A stretch of DNA of 64,000 nt from Paraburkholderia podalyriae (GTDB lineage Bacteria > Pseudomonadota > Gammaproteobacteria > Burkholderiales > Burkholderiaceae): assembly GCF_014397785.1 (NCBI RefSeq), contig NZ_VZQQ01000014.1, positions 1 through 64,000 of the forward strand. Reading direction: 5' to 3'. The notes under the pieces were generated by a model, which was given only the letters and a program-made list of their open reading frames with translations, made no database searches and was not told the origin of the DNA. The translations under genes were made by a program, and so were the position numbers. Numbering within the stretch: position 1 is the first letter of the stretch; every line of letters begins with the position of its first letter. Shown one piece after another: positions 46,118 through 55,420 of this stretch.

Positions 46118-47875
46118 TCAAGGATCTGGCTGCTCTTCGAACGTTTCCCGCAACGCGATCTGCATCGACGCATGAATCTTCACGCACCAGCGCCACACGA
46201 GAGCGAGCAGCAGCGCGGCACATACCAGCACCGCGACGAGCAGGCCGGTTGGCGGCAGGATGCTGCCCGACAGCGCAGCCACCAGCAGAAACACGCCGAT
46301 CATCGACACGATCGGCACGAGGTCGGCGATCGCGTGACGCAGCGCGCTCGTGAAGCGCCCCGCGGTGATCGGCTGCACGCTGACTTCGGCGAGCAGCAGC
46401 GCGAGCGACTTGGTCTTGCGATAGACGGCCACCAGAAACGGCAGCGAGACGACGAGCGCGACACTCCACTGCACGACGCGTTGCAGCGGTTCGTCGTCGA
46501 GCCAGTGCGCGAGCAGCCGGCCGATATGCGGCGCGCTATACGACACGGCGAGGAAGATTGCCGCGACGAGCGCCAGATTGACCGCTATCTGCAGTACGAT
46601 GCGCCGCGTCATGCCGATGAGCGTCGGCTCGCCGCGCGCCGTCATCAGGCTGCGCAGCCATTGCCCGTACATGCCGAACGCGTTGGACAACGTGACGGGC
46701 ATCGCGCGCGCGATGCGGCGAGTAAACGGATCGGCGACGCGGATCAGATAGGGTGTCGTCAGCGTGGTCAACGCCGATACGGCGACCACGATCGGATACA
46801 GAAATCCGCTCGTCACTTTCAACGTCAAACCGAGCGTCGCGATAATGAACGAGAACTCGCCGATCTGCGATACGGTCATGCCGACGCGCATCGACGTGCG
46901 CGCGTCCTGCCCCGACAGAAACGTGCCGAGCCCGCACGACACGATCTTGCCGACGATCACCGCGAGCGTGATGACCGCGATCGGCCACCCGTAGTCGAGC
47001 ATCACGGCCGGGTTCAGCATCAGTCCGATCGTCACGAAGAAGATCGCGGAAAACGCGTCGCGCAGCGGCGCGATCAAATGCTCGATCCGATGCAGATGGC
47101 GCGATTCGGCCATGATCGCGCCGATCAGGAACGCGCCGAGCGCGATGCTGTAGTCGAGCTTGACGACCAGCAGACAAAAGCCGAAGCAGAAGCCGAGCAC
47201 GGATACGAGCATCATCTCGTCGCTACCGGTGCGCGCAACGTAGTTCAGCGCGCGCGGCACGAGCAGCACACCGATCAGCAGCGACACCGTCATGAACAGC
47301 AGCAGCTTGCCGAGCGTGACGGCGGCGAGGCCGGCCGAAAGCTGCCCGGTCTGCGCGATGCCGGTCAGCAGCACCAGCATCGCGATGCCGAGAATATCCT
47401 CGACGATCAGAATGCCGAACACGAGCTGCGCGAAACTTTCGCGTTTGAGCCCGAGATCGGACAGCGCCTTCACGATGATCGTCGTCGACGAGATCGCAAG
47501 GATCGCGCCGAGGAACAGCGAGTCCATCGGGCCCCAGCCGAACGCGCTGCCGATCTCGTAGCCGATCCACAGCATCAGCACGATCTCGGACAGCGCGGCG
47601 ACGATCGCCGTCGCGCCGACCTTGAACAGCTTGCGCAGGCTGAATTCGAGACCCAGCGAAAACATCAGGAACACGACGCCCAGTTCGCCGAGCGTCTGGA
47701 TCGTCTGTTCGTCGTGGATCAGCTGGAACGGCGGCGTGTACGGCCCGATGATCACGCCGGCCGCGATATAGCCGAGCACCACCGGCTGCTTCAGGCGATG
47801 GAACAGCACGGTGACGACGCCGGCCAGCGCCATCACGACGGCCAGATCCTGGATGAAGCCGATGCCCTGGTGCAT
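46118..47875 (-). CDS. CPA2-type cation:proton antiporter
   Basis: A 585-residue membrane protein. The first about 385 residues are a Na_H_Exchanger (Kef-type) domain: VVLGYIAAGVIIGPYTPP, FLMFSLGLEFSLRKL and LGAFLIGAIMAESRHLHRIEHLI are typical. Instead of the cytosolic RCK/TrkA domain of KefB and KefC, the C-terminal 200 residues hold about four further hydrophobic segments. It probably exchanges K+ or Na+ for protons across the inner membrane; the ion is not determinable. The ATG at 47875 starts MHQGIGFIQDLAVVMAL. Confidence 0.88.
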   Translation of the reverse strand: MHQGIGFIQDLAVVMALAGVVTVLFHRLKQPVVLGYIAAGVIIGPYTPPFQLIHDEQTIQTLGELGVVFLMFSLGLEFSLRKLFKVGATAIVAALSEIVLMLWIGYEIGSAFGWGPMDSLFLGAILAISSTTIIVKALSDLGLKRESFAQLVFGILIVEDILGIAMLVLLTGIAQTGQLSAGLAAVTLGKLLLFMTVSLLIGVLLVPRALNYVARTGSDEMMLVSVLGFCFGFCLLVVKLDYSIALGAFLIGAIMAESRHLHRIEHLIAPLRDAFSAIFFVTIGLMLNPAVMLDYGWPIAVITLAVIVGKIVSCGLGTFLSGQDARTSMRVGMTVSQIGEFSFIIATLGLTLKVTSGFLYPIVVAVSALTTLTTPYLIRVADPFTRRIARAMPVTLSNAFGMYGQWLRSLMTARGEPTLIGMTRRIVLQIAVNLALVAAIFLAVSYSAPHIGRLLAHWLDDEPLQRVVQWSVALVVSLPFLVAVYRKTKSLALLLAEVSVQPITAGRFTSALRHAIADLVPIVSMIGVFLLVAALSGSILPPTGLLVAVLVCAALLLALVWRWCVKIHASMQIALRETFEEQPDP

Positions 47876-48089
47876 GAGCGCCTTCCTTACAAAAAGTAAT
47901 CTCAGAAAGCACAGTGTAACAAACGCCCCAGCCTTGTTTTTGGCGGATGCGCGCGCCGAGCGCCGCCGCCCGCCTCGGGCCGCTCGGCCGCAAAACCTTG
48001 CTCTACAATGCGGACGAACCTTTCCCGTTGGCTCGACCCTGCCCCGCTCATGCGCCCGACCGGCGCTCCACCGGATTTCTACCGACATC

Positions 48090-49469
48090 ATGGCCACTGA
48101 ATTCGCTCCCTTCCCGCCGCTTGCCCAGCTTGCCGCCGATCTCGCCGCCGGCCGCACCACGAGCCGCGCGCTCGTCGAAACCGCGCTCGACCGGATCGCC
48201 GACCCGGCCGGCCAGGGCGCCGCCGTCTACATGCACGTCGACGCCGCTGCCGCGCGCGCCGCCGCCGACGCGCACGACCGCTTGCGCGCGGCCGGCACCG
48301 TGCTGTCGCCGCTCGCCGGGATCCCGGTGTCGGTCAAGGACCTGTTCGACATCGAAGGCCAGCCGACCCGCGCGGGCTCCGTCGTGCTCGCCGACGCGCC
48401 CGCCGCGAAGGCCGATGCGGTCGCGGTCGCGCGTCTGAAGCGGGCCGGCGCCGTGATCGTCGGGCGCACCAACATGAGCGAGTTCGCGTTTTCCGGGCTC
48501 GGCCTGAATCCGCACTACGGCCATCCGCTGTCGCCGTACCGGCGCGGTGTGAAGGGCGACGAACGGGTCTCGGGCGGATCGTCGTCGGGCGCGGCCGCCT
48601 CGGTCGCCGACGGCATGGCCGCGGTCGCACTCGGCACCGACACTGGCGGCTCGATCCGCATTCCGGCCGCCTTGTGCGGGCTGACCGGCTTCAAGCCGAC
48701 CGCCGCGCGCATCCCGAAGCAGGGCGGCGTGCCGCTGTCGTCGACGCTCGATTCGTTCGGGCCGATCGGCGTGTCGGTCGCGTGCTGCGCGCTGGTCGAC
48801 CGGATGCTTGCGGGGCTCGAGCCGCGCATCCCGGCCGCGCGGCCGCTCGAGGGCGTGCGCCTCGGCGTGTTGACCAACTTCGTGACCGACGGCGTCGAGC
48901 CCGAAGTTGCCCGCGCGATCGATACCGCGCTCAAGCATCTGGAAGCGGCCGGCGCGATCGTCAGCGAGGTGCGCTTCGCGCCGCTAGAGCGCCTGCCGGA
49001 GATCAACCGCTTCGGTTTTCCGTCGATCGAGGCGTATGCGTGGCATCGTCCGCTGCTCGACAAGCATCGCGAGCAATACGATCCGCGCGTGCTGGTGCGC
49101 ATCATGAAGGGACAGCCGGCCAGCGCGGTCGACTATCTGGACCTGCTCGCCGAGCGCGAGGCGATGCTCGGCGAAGCCGCGCGCACACTGTGGCAGCGTT
49201 TCGACGCGGTCGTCGCGCCGACGGTGCCGGTCGTGCCCCCGCGTCTGGCCGACCTGCTGCGCGATGACGATACGTTCGGCCGCGCCAACGCGCTGATCTT
49301 GCGTAATCCGAGCGCGTTCAACTTCCTCGATAGCTGCGCGCTGTCGCTGCCATGCCATCTGCGCGGCGACGCGCCGGTCGGCCTGATGCTGGCCGGCGCC
49401 CCCTATGCCGACGACGCGCTGCTCGCGATCGGCCGCGCGGCCGAGGCGGTGCTGAACGCGATCCGGTAA
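48090..49469 (+). CDS. Amidase (amidase signature family)
   Basis: A 459-residue amidase-signature hydrolase with the Ser-cisSer-Lys triad: Lys in VSVKDLFDIEGQPT, the glycine/serine-rich GGSSSGAAASVADG, and the nucleophile Ser in GTDTGGSIRIPAALCG. It is GatA-like in fold but lies outside a gatCAB operon, so it more likely acts on small amides than on tRNA. The product appears cytoplasmic. It is divergent from the antiporter and 74 bases ahead of dsbB. Confidence 0.88.
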   Translation: MATEFAPFPPLAQLAADLAAGRTTSRALVETALDRIADPAGQGAAVYMHVDAAAARAAADAHDRLRAAGTVLSPLAGIPVSVKDLFDIEGQPTRAGSVVLADAPAAKADAVAVARLKRAGAVIVGRTNMSEFAFSGLGLNPHYGHPLSPYRRGVKGDERVSGGSSSGAAASVADGMAAVALGTDTGGSIRIPAALCGLTGFKPTAARIPKQGGVPLSSTLDSFGPIGVSVACCALVDRMLAGLEPRIPAARPLEGVRLGVLTNFVTDGVEPEVARAIDTALKHLEAAGAIVSEVRFAPLERLPEINRFGFPSIEAYAWHRPLLDKHREQYDPRVLVRIMKGQPASAVDYLDLLAEREAMLGEAARTLWQRFDAVVAPTVPVVPPRLADLLRDDDTFGRANALILRNPSAFNFLDSCALSLPCHLRGDAPVGLMLAGAPYADDALLAIGRAAEAVLNAIR

Positions 49470-49543
49470 AGCGCGGCGCGGCGGGGGTTCGCGCTAGAAT
49501 CGCGGGCACCCGTCCTTTCGTCTCCAGACCCAATCGAAGATCC

Positions 49544-50053
49544 ATGAATAACGATTCCGCGATGCTGCGCCGCGAGCGCACCCTGCTGGTTCTGCTCGGC
49601 CTGATCTGCGTCGCCCTCGTAGGCGGTGCGTTGTACCTGCAGTTCGGCCTGCGCGAAGACCCGTGCCCGCTGTGCATCATCCAGCGCTATTTCTTCCTAT
49701 TGATCGCGATCTTCGCGTTCCTCGGCGCGCGTTTCAACCACTGGCGTGGGGTGCGCGTGCTCGAAGTGATGGCCGCGCTGTCGGCACTCGCCGGCATCGC
49801 GACGGCCGCGCGTCATGTATATATCCAGGCGAATCCGGGCTTCAGCTGCGGCTTCGACGCGCTGCAGCCGGTGGTGGACAGCCTGCCGCCCGCACAGTGG
49901 CTGCCGAGCGTGTTCAAGGTCGCGGGCCTGTGCGAAACCGCGTATCCGCCGATTCTCGGGCTGACGCTGCCGATGTGGTCGGGCGTCGCGTTCATCGTCG
50001 CCTTCGTCGCGCTGGTGCTGAGCCTCGTGCGCAATCGCCGTCGGGTGGCCTGA
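49544..50053 (+). CDS. dsbB: Disulfide bond formation protein B
   Basis: A 169-residue inner-membrane protein with four transmembrane helices. The first redox pair is CPLC in REDPCPLCIIQRYFF (about residues 43-46). The second pair is Cys in GFSCGFDAL and Cys in VAGLCE, 30 residues apart. It reoxidises DsbA and passes the electrons to ubiquinone. The ATG at 49544 begins MNNDSAMLRRERTLLVLLG. A terminator follows. Confidence 0.95.
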   Translation: MNNDSAMLRRERTLLVLLGLICVALVGGALYLQFGLREDPCPLCIIQRYFFLLIAIFAFLGARFNHWRGVRVLEVMAALSALAGIATAARHVYIQANPGFSCGFDALQPVVDSLPPAQWLPSVFKVAGLCETAYPPILGLTLPMWSGVAFIVAFVALVLSLVRNRRRVA

Positions 50054-50098
50054 CGGGGCCGAACTCGCCGCCAGGCTGCCCGCCGATCCACGTTGCCA

Positions 50099-50152
50099 AG
50101 GACGCCGGACTTCGTGTCGCCCATGCCGGGCGACCGGAGTCCGGCGTTTTTT
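50099..50152 (+). terminator. Two-tier intrinsic terminator after dsbB
   Basis: The outer arms GACGCCGGACT (from 50101) and AGTCCGGCGTT (50138-50148) enclose an inner hairpin, TCGCCC with GGGCGA, and are followed by TTTTTT. It closes the amidase/dsbB unit. Confidence 0.85.
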
Positions 50153-50228
50153 CACGCGGCGTTCCCGGATCGCGCGCCATTCCTGTCGTTCGCCGCCGCG
50201 CGACTCGTACCGGGATCATGACCGCCGC

Positions 50229-50245
50229 CGCATGAGCTTCATGCG
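50229..50245. promoter_or_regulatory. Candidate operator upstream of the purine catabolism operon
   Basis: CGCATGA (50229-50235) and TCATGCG (50239-50245) form a perfect 7-bp inverted repeat with a 3-base centre. About 30 bases downstream TATCTT (50279-50284) is a possible -10 box. The rest of 50153-50373 has no gene. A regulator binding here is inference; no regulator gene is adjacent. Confidence 0.4.
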
Positions 50246-50373
50246 ACGCGGAAAATATTTTCGGGCCGGGGTAGTGCTATCTTCGGGTATGGATGGCGAT
50301 CTACGTGCGCGAGGCCGGCTTTTGCGACCCCATGCGTAACGCGCGCCCGGTCCGCACTGTCTTCCGATTCGCC

Positions 50374-51912
50374 ATGACAACGCAACCCATCCGCTTCTAT
50401 CACCAGGGGTCCGTCCGCGAGGTCGCGGGCGTCCCGCCGACGCGCACCGTGCTGCAACACCTGCGCGAGGACTTGCGCTGCACCGGCACCAAGGAAGGCT
50501 GCGCGGAAGGCGACTGCGGCGCGTGCACGGTCGTGATCGGCGAACTCGACGCGCGCGGCGAGCTTGCGCTGAAGGCGGTCAACGCCTGCATTCAGTTCCT
50601 GCCGACGCTCGACGGCCGCGCCCTGTTCACCGTCGAAGACCTGCGCGCCGCGAGCGGCGCGCTGCATCCGGTGCAGCAGGCGCTGGTCGACTGTCATGGT
50701 TCGCAATGCGGCTTCTGCACGCCCGGCTTCGTGATGTCGCTGTGGGCACTCTACGAGAACCAGCCGGCCAGCGCCGGCCTGCCGACCCGCGACGAAATCG
50801 GCGCCGCGCTGTCCGGCAATCTGTGCCGCTGTACGGGCTACCGGCCGATCATCGACGCCGCGCAGAAGATGTTCGACTACGCGCAGCACCCGCGTGTCGC
50901 GCTCGATCGCGACGCGATCGCGGCCACACTGCGCACACTGCGACGCGAAGACACGTTCGAATACAGCGCGCCCGACACCCGCGGCGCCGCGTTCGGCTCG
51001 TCCACCTTCCACGCCCCGCTCACGCTCGACGCATTCGCGACGCTGCGCGCACAGCATCCGGACGCGCGCATCGTCGCGGGCAGCACCGACGTCGGCCTGT
51101 GGGTCACCAAACAGTTTCACGATCTCGGCGACCTGCTGTACACCGGCAACGTCGCGGAGTTGAAGACGGTCGCGCGCGACGCGCAAACGCTGACCATCGG
51201 CGCGGCGCTCACGCTCGAAGACGCGTACGCGGCGCTCACCGCCGACTACCCCGAACTCGCCGAACTGTGGACGCGCTTCGCATCGCTGCCGATCCGCAAT
51301 GCGGGCACGCTCGGCGGCAATGTCGCGAACGGCTCGCCGATCGGCGACTCGATGCCGGCACTGCTTGCGCTCGGCGCCGAGGTCGTGCTGCGCCGCGATA
51401 GCACGACCCGCACACTGCCGCTCGACGCGTTCTATGTCGGCTATCAGAAGACCGCGCTCGCGGCCGGCGAATTCGTGTGCGCGCTGCGCGTGCCGCGCCC
51501 GGCCGGCGCGCTGCGGTTTCGCACGTACAAGGTGGCGAAGCGTTACGACCAGGACATCTCCGCGGTGTGCGCGGCGTTTGCGCTGCACGTCGCGGAAGAT
51601 GGCACGATCCGCGCGGCGCGCGTCGCGTTCGGCGGCATGGCAGCGACACCGAAGCGCGCCGCGCACGCCGAAGCCGCGCTCACTGACGCGGCGTGGAACG
51701 AACCCACCGCGCGTCGCGCGATGGACTCGCTCGCCGCCGACTACCAGCCGCTCACCGACATGCGCGCGTCGAGCGCGTATCGGCTGAAGGTCGCGCGCAA
51801 TCTGCTGTGGCGCTTCTACCTCGAAACGCGCGACGACGCGCCGCTCGCGCTGTGCGACGTGAATGCGTTCGCGTTCGAAGCCAACGCAATCGTCGCGAAG
51901 GAGTCGTCGTAA
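50374..51912 (+). CDS. xdhA: Xanthine dehydrogenase small subunit
   Basis: A 512-residue iron-sulfur/FAD subunit. The plant-type [2Fe-2S] cysteines are in CTGTKEGCAEGDCGACTVV; the second cluster is in CGFCTPGFVMS and CRCTGYRPI. The FAD-binding domain begins near residue 190 (IVAGSTDVGLWVTKQ; IRNAGTLGGNVANGSPIGD). It carries electrons from the molybdenum site to NAD. The ATG at 50374 begins MTTQPIRFYHQG. It overlaps xdhB by one base (TAATG). Confidence 0.96.
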   Translation: MTTQPIRFYHQGSVREVAGVPPTRTVLQHLREDLRCTGTKEGCAEGDCGACTVVIGELDARGELALKAVNACIQFLPTLDGRALFTVEDLRAASGALHPVQQALVDCHGSQCGFCTPGFVMSLWALYENQPASAGLPTRDEIGAALSGNLCRCTGYRPIIDAAQKMFDYAQHPRVALDRDAIAATLRTLRREDTFEYSAPDTRGAAFGSSTFHAPLTLDAFATLRAQHPDARIVAGSTDVGLWVTKQFHDLGDLLYTGNVAELKTVARDAQTLTIGAALTLEDAYAALTADYPELAELWTRFASLPIRNAGTLGGNVANGSPIGDSMPALLALGAEVVLRRDSTTRTLPLDAFYVGYQKTALAAGEFVCALRVPRPAGALRFRTYKVAKRYDQDISAVCAAFALHVAEDGTIRAARVAFGGMAATPKRAAHAEAALTDAAWNEPTARRAMDSLAADYQPLTDMRASSAYRLKVARNLLWRFYLETRDDAPLALCDVNAFAFEANAIVAKESS

Positions 51913-54377
51913 TGAACCGGACCGATGCCTTTATCGAACGCGCGGGCGAGCCCGCCACACAGCGCGAAGCGGCGCCGGAGGACGCCATCAGCGGCGCGTC
52001 GATCGGTGTGCCGCTGCCGCACGAATCCGCCGCGCTGCACGTGAGCGGCGAAGCGACCTACACCGACGACATCGCCGAGTTGCACGGCACGCTGCACGCG
52101 GCGCTCGGTCTGTCGCGCCACGCGCATGCGCGCATCGTGTCGATGGATCTCGACGCGGTGAGAAACGCGCCCGGCGTGGTCGCGGTGTTGTGCGCCGACG
52201 ATATCCTCGGCGAAAACAATTGCGGGCCGGTACTGCACGACGATCCGATCCTCGCCGACGGCGAAGTGCTCTATCTGGGCCAGCCGGTCTTCGCGGTGAT
52301 CGCCGAGAGCCACGAACTCGCGCTCCGCGCAGCCGCGCTCGCGAAAAGCGACGACGTGATCCGCTATGAGCCGCTCGACGCGATCCTCACCGCCACCGAT
52401 GCGAAAGCCGCCAGGCAATTCGTTCTGCCGCCGCTGCATCTGCGGCGCGGCGATCCCGACGCGAAGATCGCGGCCGCGCCGCATCGGCTCGCCCGCACAT
52501 TCGAGGTCGGTGGCCAGGAGCAGTTTTATCTCGAAGGCCAGATCGCATACGCGGTGCCGAAGGAGATGGACGGCATGCTCGTCTACAGCTCGACGCAGCA
52601 TCCGAGCGAGATGCAGCAGGTCGTCGCGCATATGCTCGACTGGCCCGCGCATAACGTCGTGTGCGAATGCCGGCGCATGGGCGGCGGCTTCGGCGGCAAG
52701 GAATCGCAATCGGCGCTGTTCGCGTGCGTGGCCGCGCTCGCCGCGCAGTCTTTGCGTCGGCCAGTCAAGCTGCGCGCCGATCGCGACGACGACTTCCTGA
52801 TCACCGGCAAGCGCCACGACGCGGTCTACGAATACGCAGCGGGCTTCGACGATCACGGCCGCCTGCTTGGCGTGCGCGTCGAGATCGCGTTGCGCGCCGG
52901 CTATTCGGCTGATCTGTCCGGCGCGGTCGCAACGCGTGCGGTGTGCCACTTCGACAACGCGTACTACCTACCCGACGTCGATATCGTCGCGCTGTGCTGC
53001 AAGACCAATACGCAGTCGAACACCGCGTTTCGCGGCTTCGGCGGACCGCAGGGCGCGCTCGTGATGGAGGTGCTGCTCGACAGCGTCGCGCGCGAGTTGC
53101 GGCTCGATCCGCTCGACGTGCGGCTCGCGAATTACTACGGCATCGGCGAACGCAATACGACGCCGTACGGACAGCGCGTCGAAGACAACATCATCGCGCC
53201 CTTGTCCGACGCGCTGCTCGATTCGAGCGACTACCGCACGCGGCGCGCGGCGCTCGCCGAATTCAACGCAACCAGCCCGGTGCTCAAACGCGGCCTCGCG
53301 TTTTCACCGGTCAAGTTCGGCATCTCGTTCAACGTGCCATTCCTGAATCAGGCCGGCGCGCTCGTGCACGTGTACAAGGACGGCTCCGTGCTCGTCAATC
53401 ACGGCGGCACCGAGATGGGCCAGGGGCTCAACACGAAAGTCGCGCAGGTGGTCGCGAATCAGTTCGGCTTGCCGTTATCGCGCGTACGGGTGAGCGCGAC
53501 CGATACGTCGAAGATCGCCAATACGTCGGCGACCGCGGCCTCGACCGGCAGCGATCTGAACGGCATGGCTGCCGAAGCCGCGGCGCAGACGATCCGCGCG
53601 CGGCTCGCCGAAGTCGCGGCGCGCCAGCTCGGCGGCGACGCGAACGACGTGCAGTTCGCGCACGGCAGCGTGTCGGTGAACGGCGGCGCACTGCCGTTCG
53701 AACAGCTCGTCAACGCCGCCTATCTCGCGCGCGTGCAGTTGTGGTCGGATGGCTTCTATGCGACGCCGAAAGTGCATTGGGATGCGCAGACGCTGACCGG
53801 TCATCCGTTCTACTACTTCGCGTATGGCGCGGCGGTGTCGGAGGTCGTTGTCGATACGCTGACCGGCGAATGGAAGCTCGTGCGCGCGGACCTGTTGCAC
53901 GACGCGGGCGACTCGATCAATCCGGCGATCGATCTCGGCCAGATCGAAGGCGGCTTCATTCAGGGCATGGGCTGGCTCACCAGCGAAGAGCTGTGGTGGA
54001 ACCGCGACGGCCGCCTGATGACGCACGCGCCGTCGACGTACAAGATTCCCGCGGTCAGCGACACACCCGCCGCGTTCCACGTGCGGCTCTACGACAATAG
54101 CAACGCGGAGCCGACCGTGTTCCGCTCGAAGGCGGTCGGCGAGCCACCGTTATTGCTGGCGTTCTCGGTGTTTCTCGCGATTCGCGACGCGATCGCGGTC
54201 GCGGTGCCGGGCGCGCAACATGCTGCGCCGTTGCGCGCGCCCGCGACGCCCGAGGCGATACTCGACGCGTTGGACGCTTTGAACGCGTCGCGCAACGCAG
54301 ACCCGACCGAACCCGCCGCGCCAACACCTGACGCGGCCCCCCACGGAGAATCGCCGGATGCAAGCCTGGCTCACTGA
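51912..54377 (+). CDS. xdhB: Xanthine dehydrogenase large (molybdopterin-binding) subunit
   Basis: An 821-residue catalytic subunit. Molybdopterin-site blocks are GGGFGGKESQ, FRGFGGPQGALVMEVLLD and GGTEMGQGLNTKVAQV. The catalytic glutamate is in SKAVGEPPLLLAF near residue 740. It hydroxylates hypoxanthine to xanthine and xanthine to urate. The last about 25 residues are Pro/Ala-rich and overlap the start of xdhC by 20 bases, implying coupled translation. Confidence 0.96.
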   Translation: MNRTDAFIERAGEPATQREAAPEDAISGASIGVPLPHESAALHVSGEATYTDDIAELHGTLHAALGLSRHAHARIVSMDLDAVRNAPGVVAVLCADDILGENNCGPVLHDDPILADGEVLYLGQPVFAVIAESHELALRAAALAKSDDVIRYEPLDAILTATDAKAARQFVLPPLHLRRGDPDAKIAAAPHRLARTFEVGGQEQFYLEGQIAYAVPKEMDGMLVYSSTQHPSEMQQVVAHMLDWPAHNVVCECRRMGGGFGGKESQSALFACVAALAAQSLRRPVKLRADRDDDFLITGKRHDAVYEYAAGFDDHGRLLGVRVEIALRAGYSADLSGAVATRAVCHFDNAYYLPDVDIVALCCKTNTQSNTAFRGFGGPQGALVMEVLLDSVARELRLDPLDVRLANYYGIGERNTTPYGQRVEDNIIAPLSDALLDSSDYRTRRAALAEFNATSPVLKRGLAFSPVKFGISFNVPFLNQAGALVHVYKDGSVLVNHGGTEMGQGLNTKVAQVVANQFGLPLSRVRVSATDTSKIANTSATAASTGSDLNGMAAEAAAQTIRARLAEVAARQLGGDANDVQFAHGSVSVNGGALPFEQLVNAAYLARVQLWSDGFYATPKVHWDAQTLTGHPFYYFAYGAAVSEVVVDTLTGEWKLVRADLLHDAGDSINPAIDLGQIEGGFIQGMGWLTSEELWWNRDGRLMTHAPSTYKIPAVSDTPAAFHVRLYDNSNAEPTVFRSKAVGEPPLLLAFSVFLAIRDAIAVAVPGAQHAAPLRAPATPEAILDALDALNASRNADPTEPAAPTPDAAPHGESPDASLAH

Positions 54378-55374
54378 CCTGCAACATCTGCTCGCGCACG
54401 GCGACGCGGCCGTGCTGGTGACGGTCGCGCGCGTCGAAGGTTCGGCGCCGCGCGAAGCCGGCACGAAGATGATCGTCACGCGAGAGGCGGCCAAACATAC
54501 GATTGGCGGCGGCCACCTCGAATGGAAGGCGATCGAGACCGCGCGCCAGGTGCTGCGCGACGGCATGCGCGCGCCGCGGATGCGGCGGCTCGAACGCTTC
54601 GCGCTGGGGCCGAGTCTCGGGCAGTGCTGCGGCGGCGCCGTGGTCCTCGCGTTCGAGCGGCTCGACGTCGGCGATCTCGGCTGGATCGCGTCGCTGGCCA
54701 AGCGGCTCGCGGCGGGTCAATCGACCGTGCGTAGCGTATCATTCGGCGCCGCGCCGGATGCGGTGATGCTGTCCGAGCCCGAGCCCGGCATCGACGGCGC
54801 CGACTGCCTGTTGTGGGACGGCGCCGGTTTCGACGACAGCAGCGCGCTGCTGACCGAGACCATCGCGCCGGGAGAATTCGCCGTCGTGCTGTTCGGCGCC
54901 GGTCACGTCGGCGCGGCGCTCGTGCGCGTGCTCGCTACGCTGCCCTGCACGGTGCGCTGGGTCGACGAGCGAGACGCGCAGTTCCCGTCGCCCGATACGC
55001 TGCACGCGTCGAACGTGACGATCGACGCGAACGACGCGCCCGACGAAGCGATCGATCAGGCCGCGCCAAGCACGTACTTCGTCGTGATGACGCACAACCA
55101 CGCGCGCGATCTCGAACTGGCCGAGCGCATCCTGCGGCGGGGCGACTTCGCGTTCTTCGGCATGATCGGCTCGCATACCAAGCGCAAGCAGTTCGAGCAC
55201 CGGCTCGCCGCGCGCGGCATCGATCCGGCGCGGATCGCGCGGATGAAGTGTCCGCTCGGCGTCGACGGCATCGTCGACAAGTCGCCCGAGGTCATCGCGA
55301 TCTCGGCGGCCGCGCAGGTGCTGCAGGCGGTCGAGGCGAACGCGGGTGCGCGCCACTCGACGCAGGCGGTTTGA
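54358..55374 (+). CDS. xdhC: Xanthine dehydrogenase accessory protein XdhC
   Basis: A 338-residue maturation factor. The N-terminal XdhC_CoxI domain has VARVEGSAPREAGTKMIV and GGGHLEWKAIE; the C-terminal Rossmann-like domain has VLFGAGHVGAALVRVLATL and MIGSHTKRKQFEHRL. In Rhodobacter XdhC binds the molybdenum cofactor, aids its sulfuration and inserts it into XdhB. The ribosome site GGAGAA stands before ATG. Confidence 0.94.
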   Translation: MQAWLTDLQHLLAHGDAAVLVTVARVEGSAPREAGTKMIVTREAAKHTIGGGHLEWKAIETARQVLRDGMRAPRMRRLERFALGPSLGQCCGGAVVLAFERLDVGDLGWIASLAKRLAAGQSTVRSVSFGAAPDAVMLSEPEPGIDGADCLLWDGAGFDDSSALLTETIAPGEFAVVLFGAGHVGAALVRVLATLPCTVRWVDERDAQFPSPDTLHASNVTIDANDAPDEAIDQAAPSTYFVVMTHNHARDLELAERILRRGDFAFFGMIGSHTKRKQFEHRLAARGIDPARIARMKCPLGVDGIVDKSPEVIAISAAAQVLQAVEANAGARHSTQAV

Positions 55375-55420
55375 TCCGCGGCCCGCGCCGCTCGTTACCC
55401 CACACAAAATTCCAAACACA

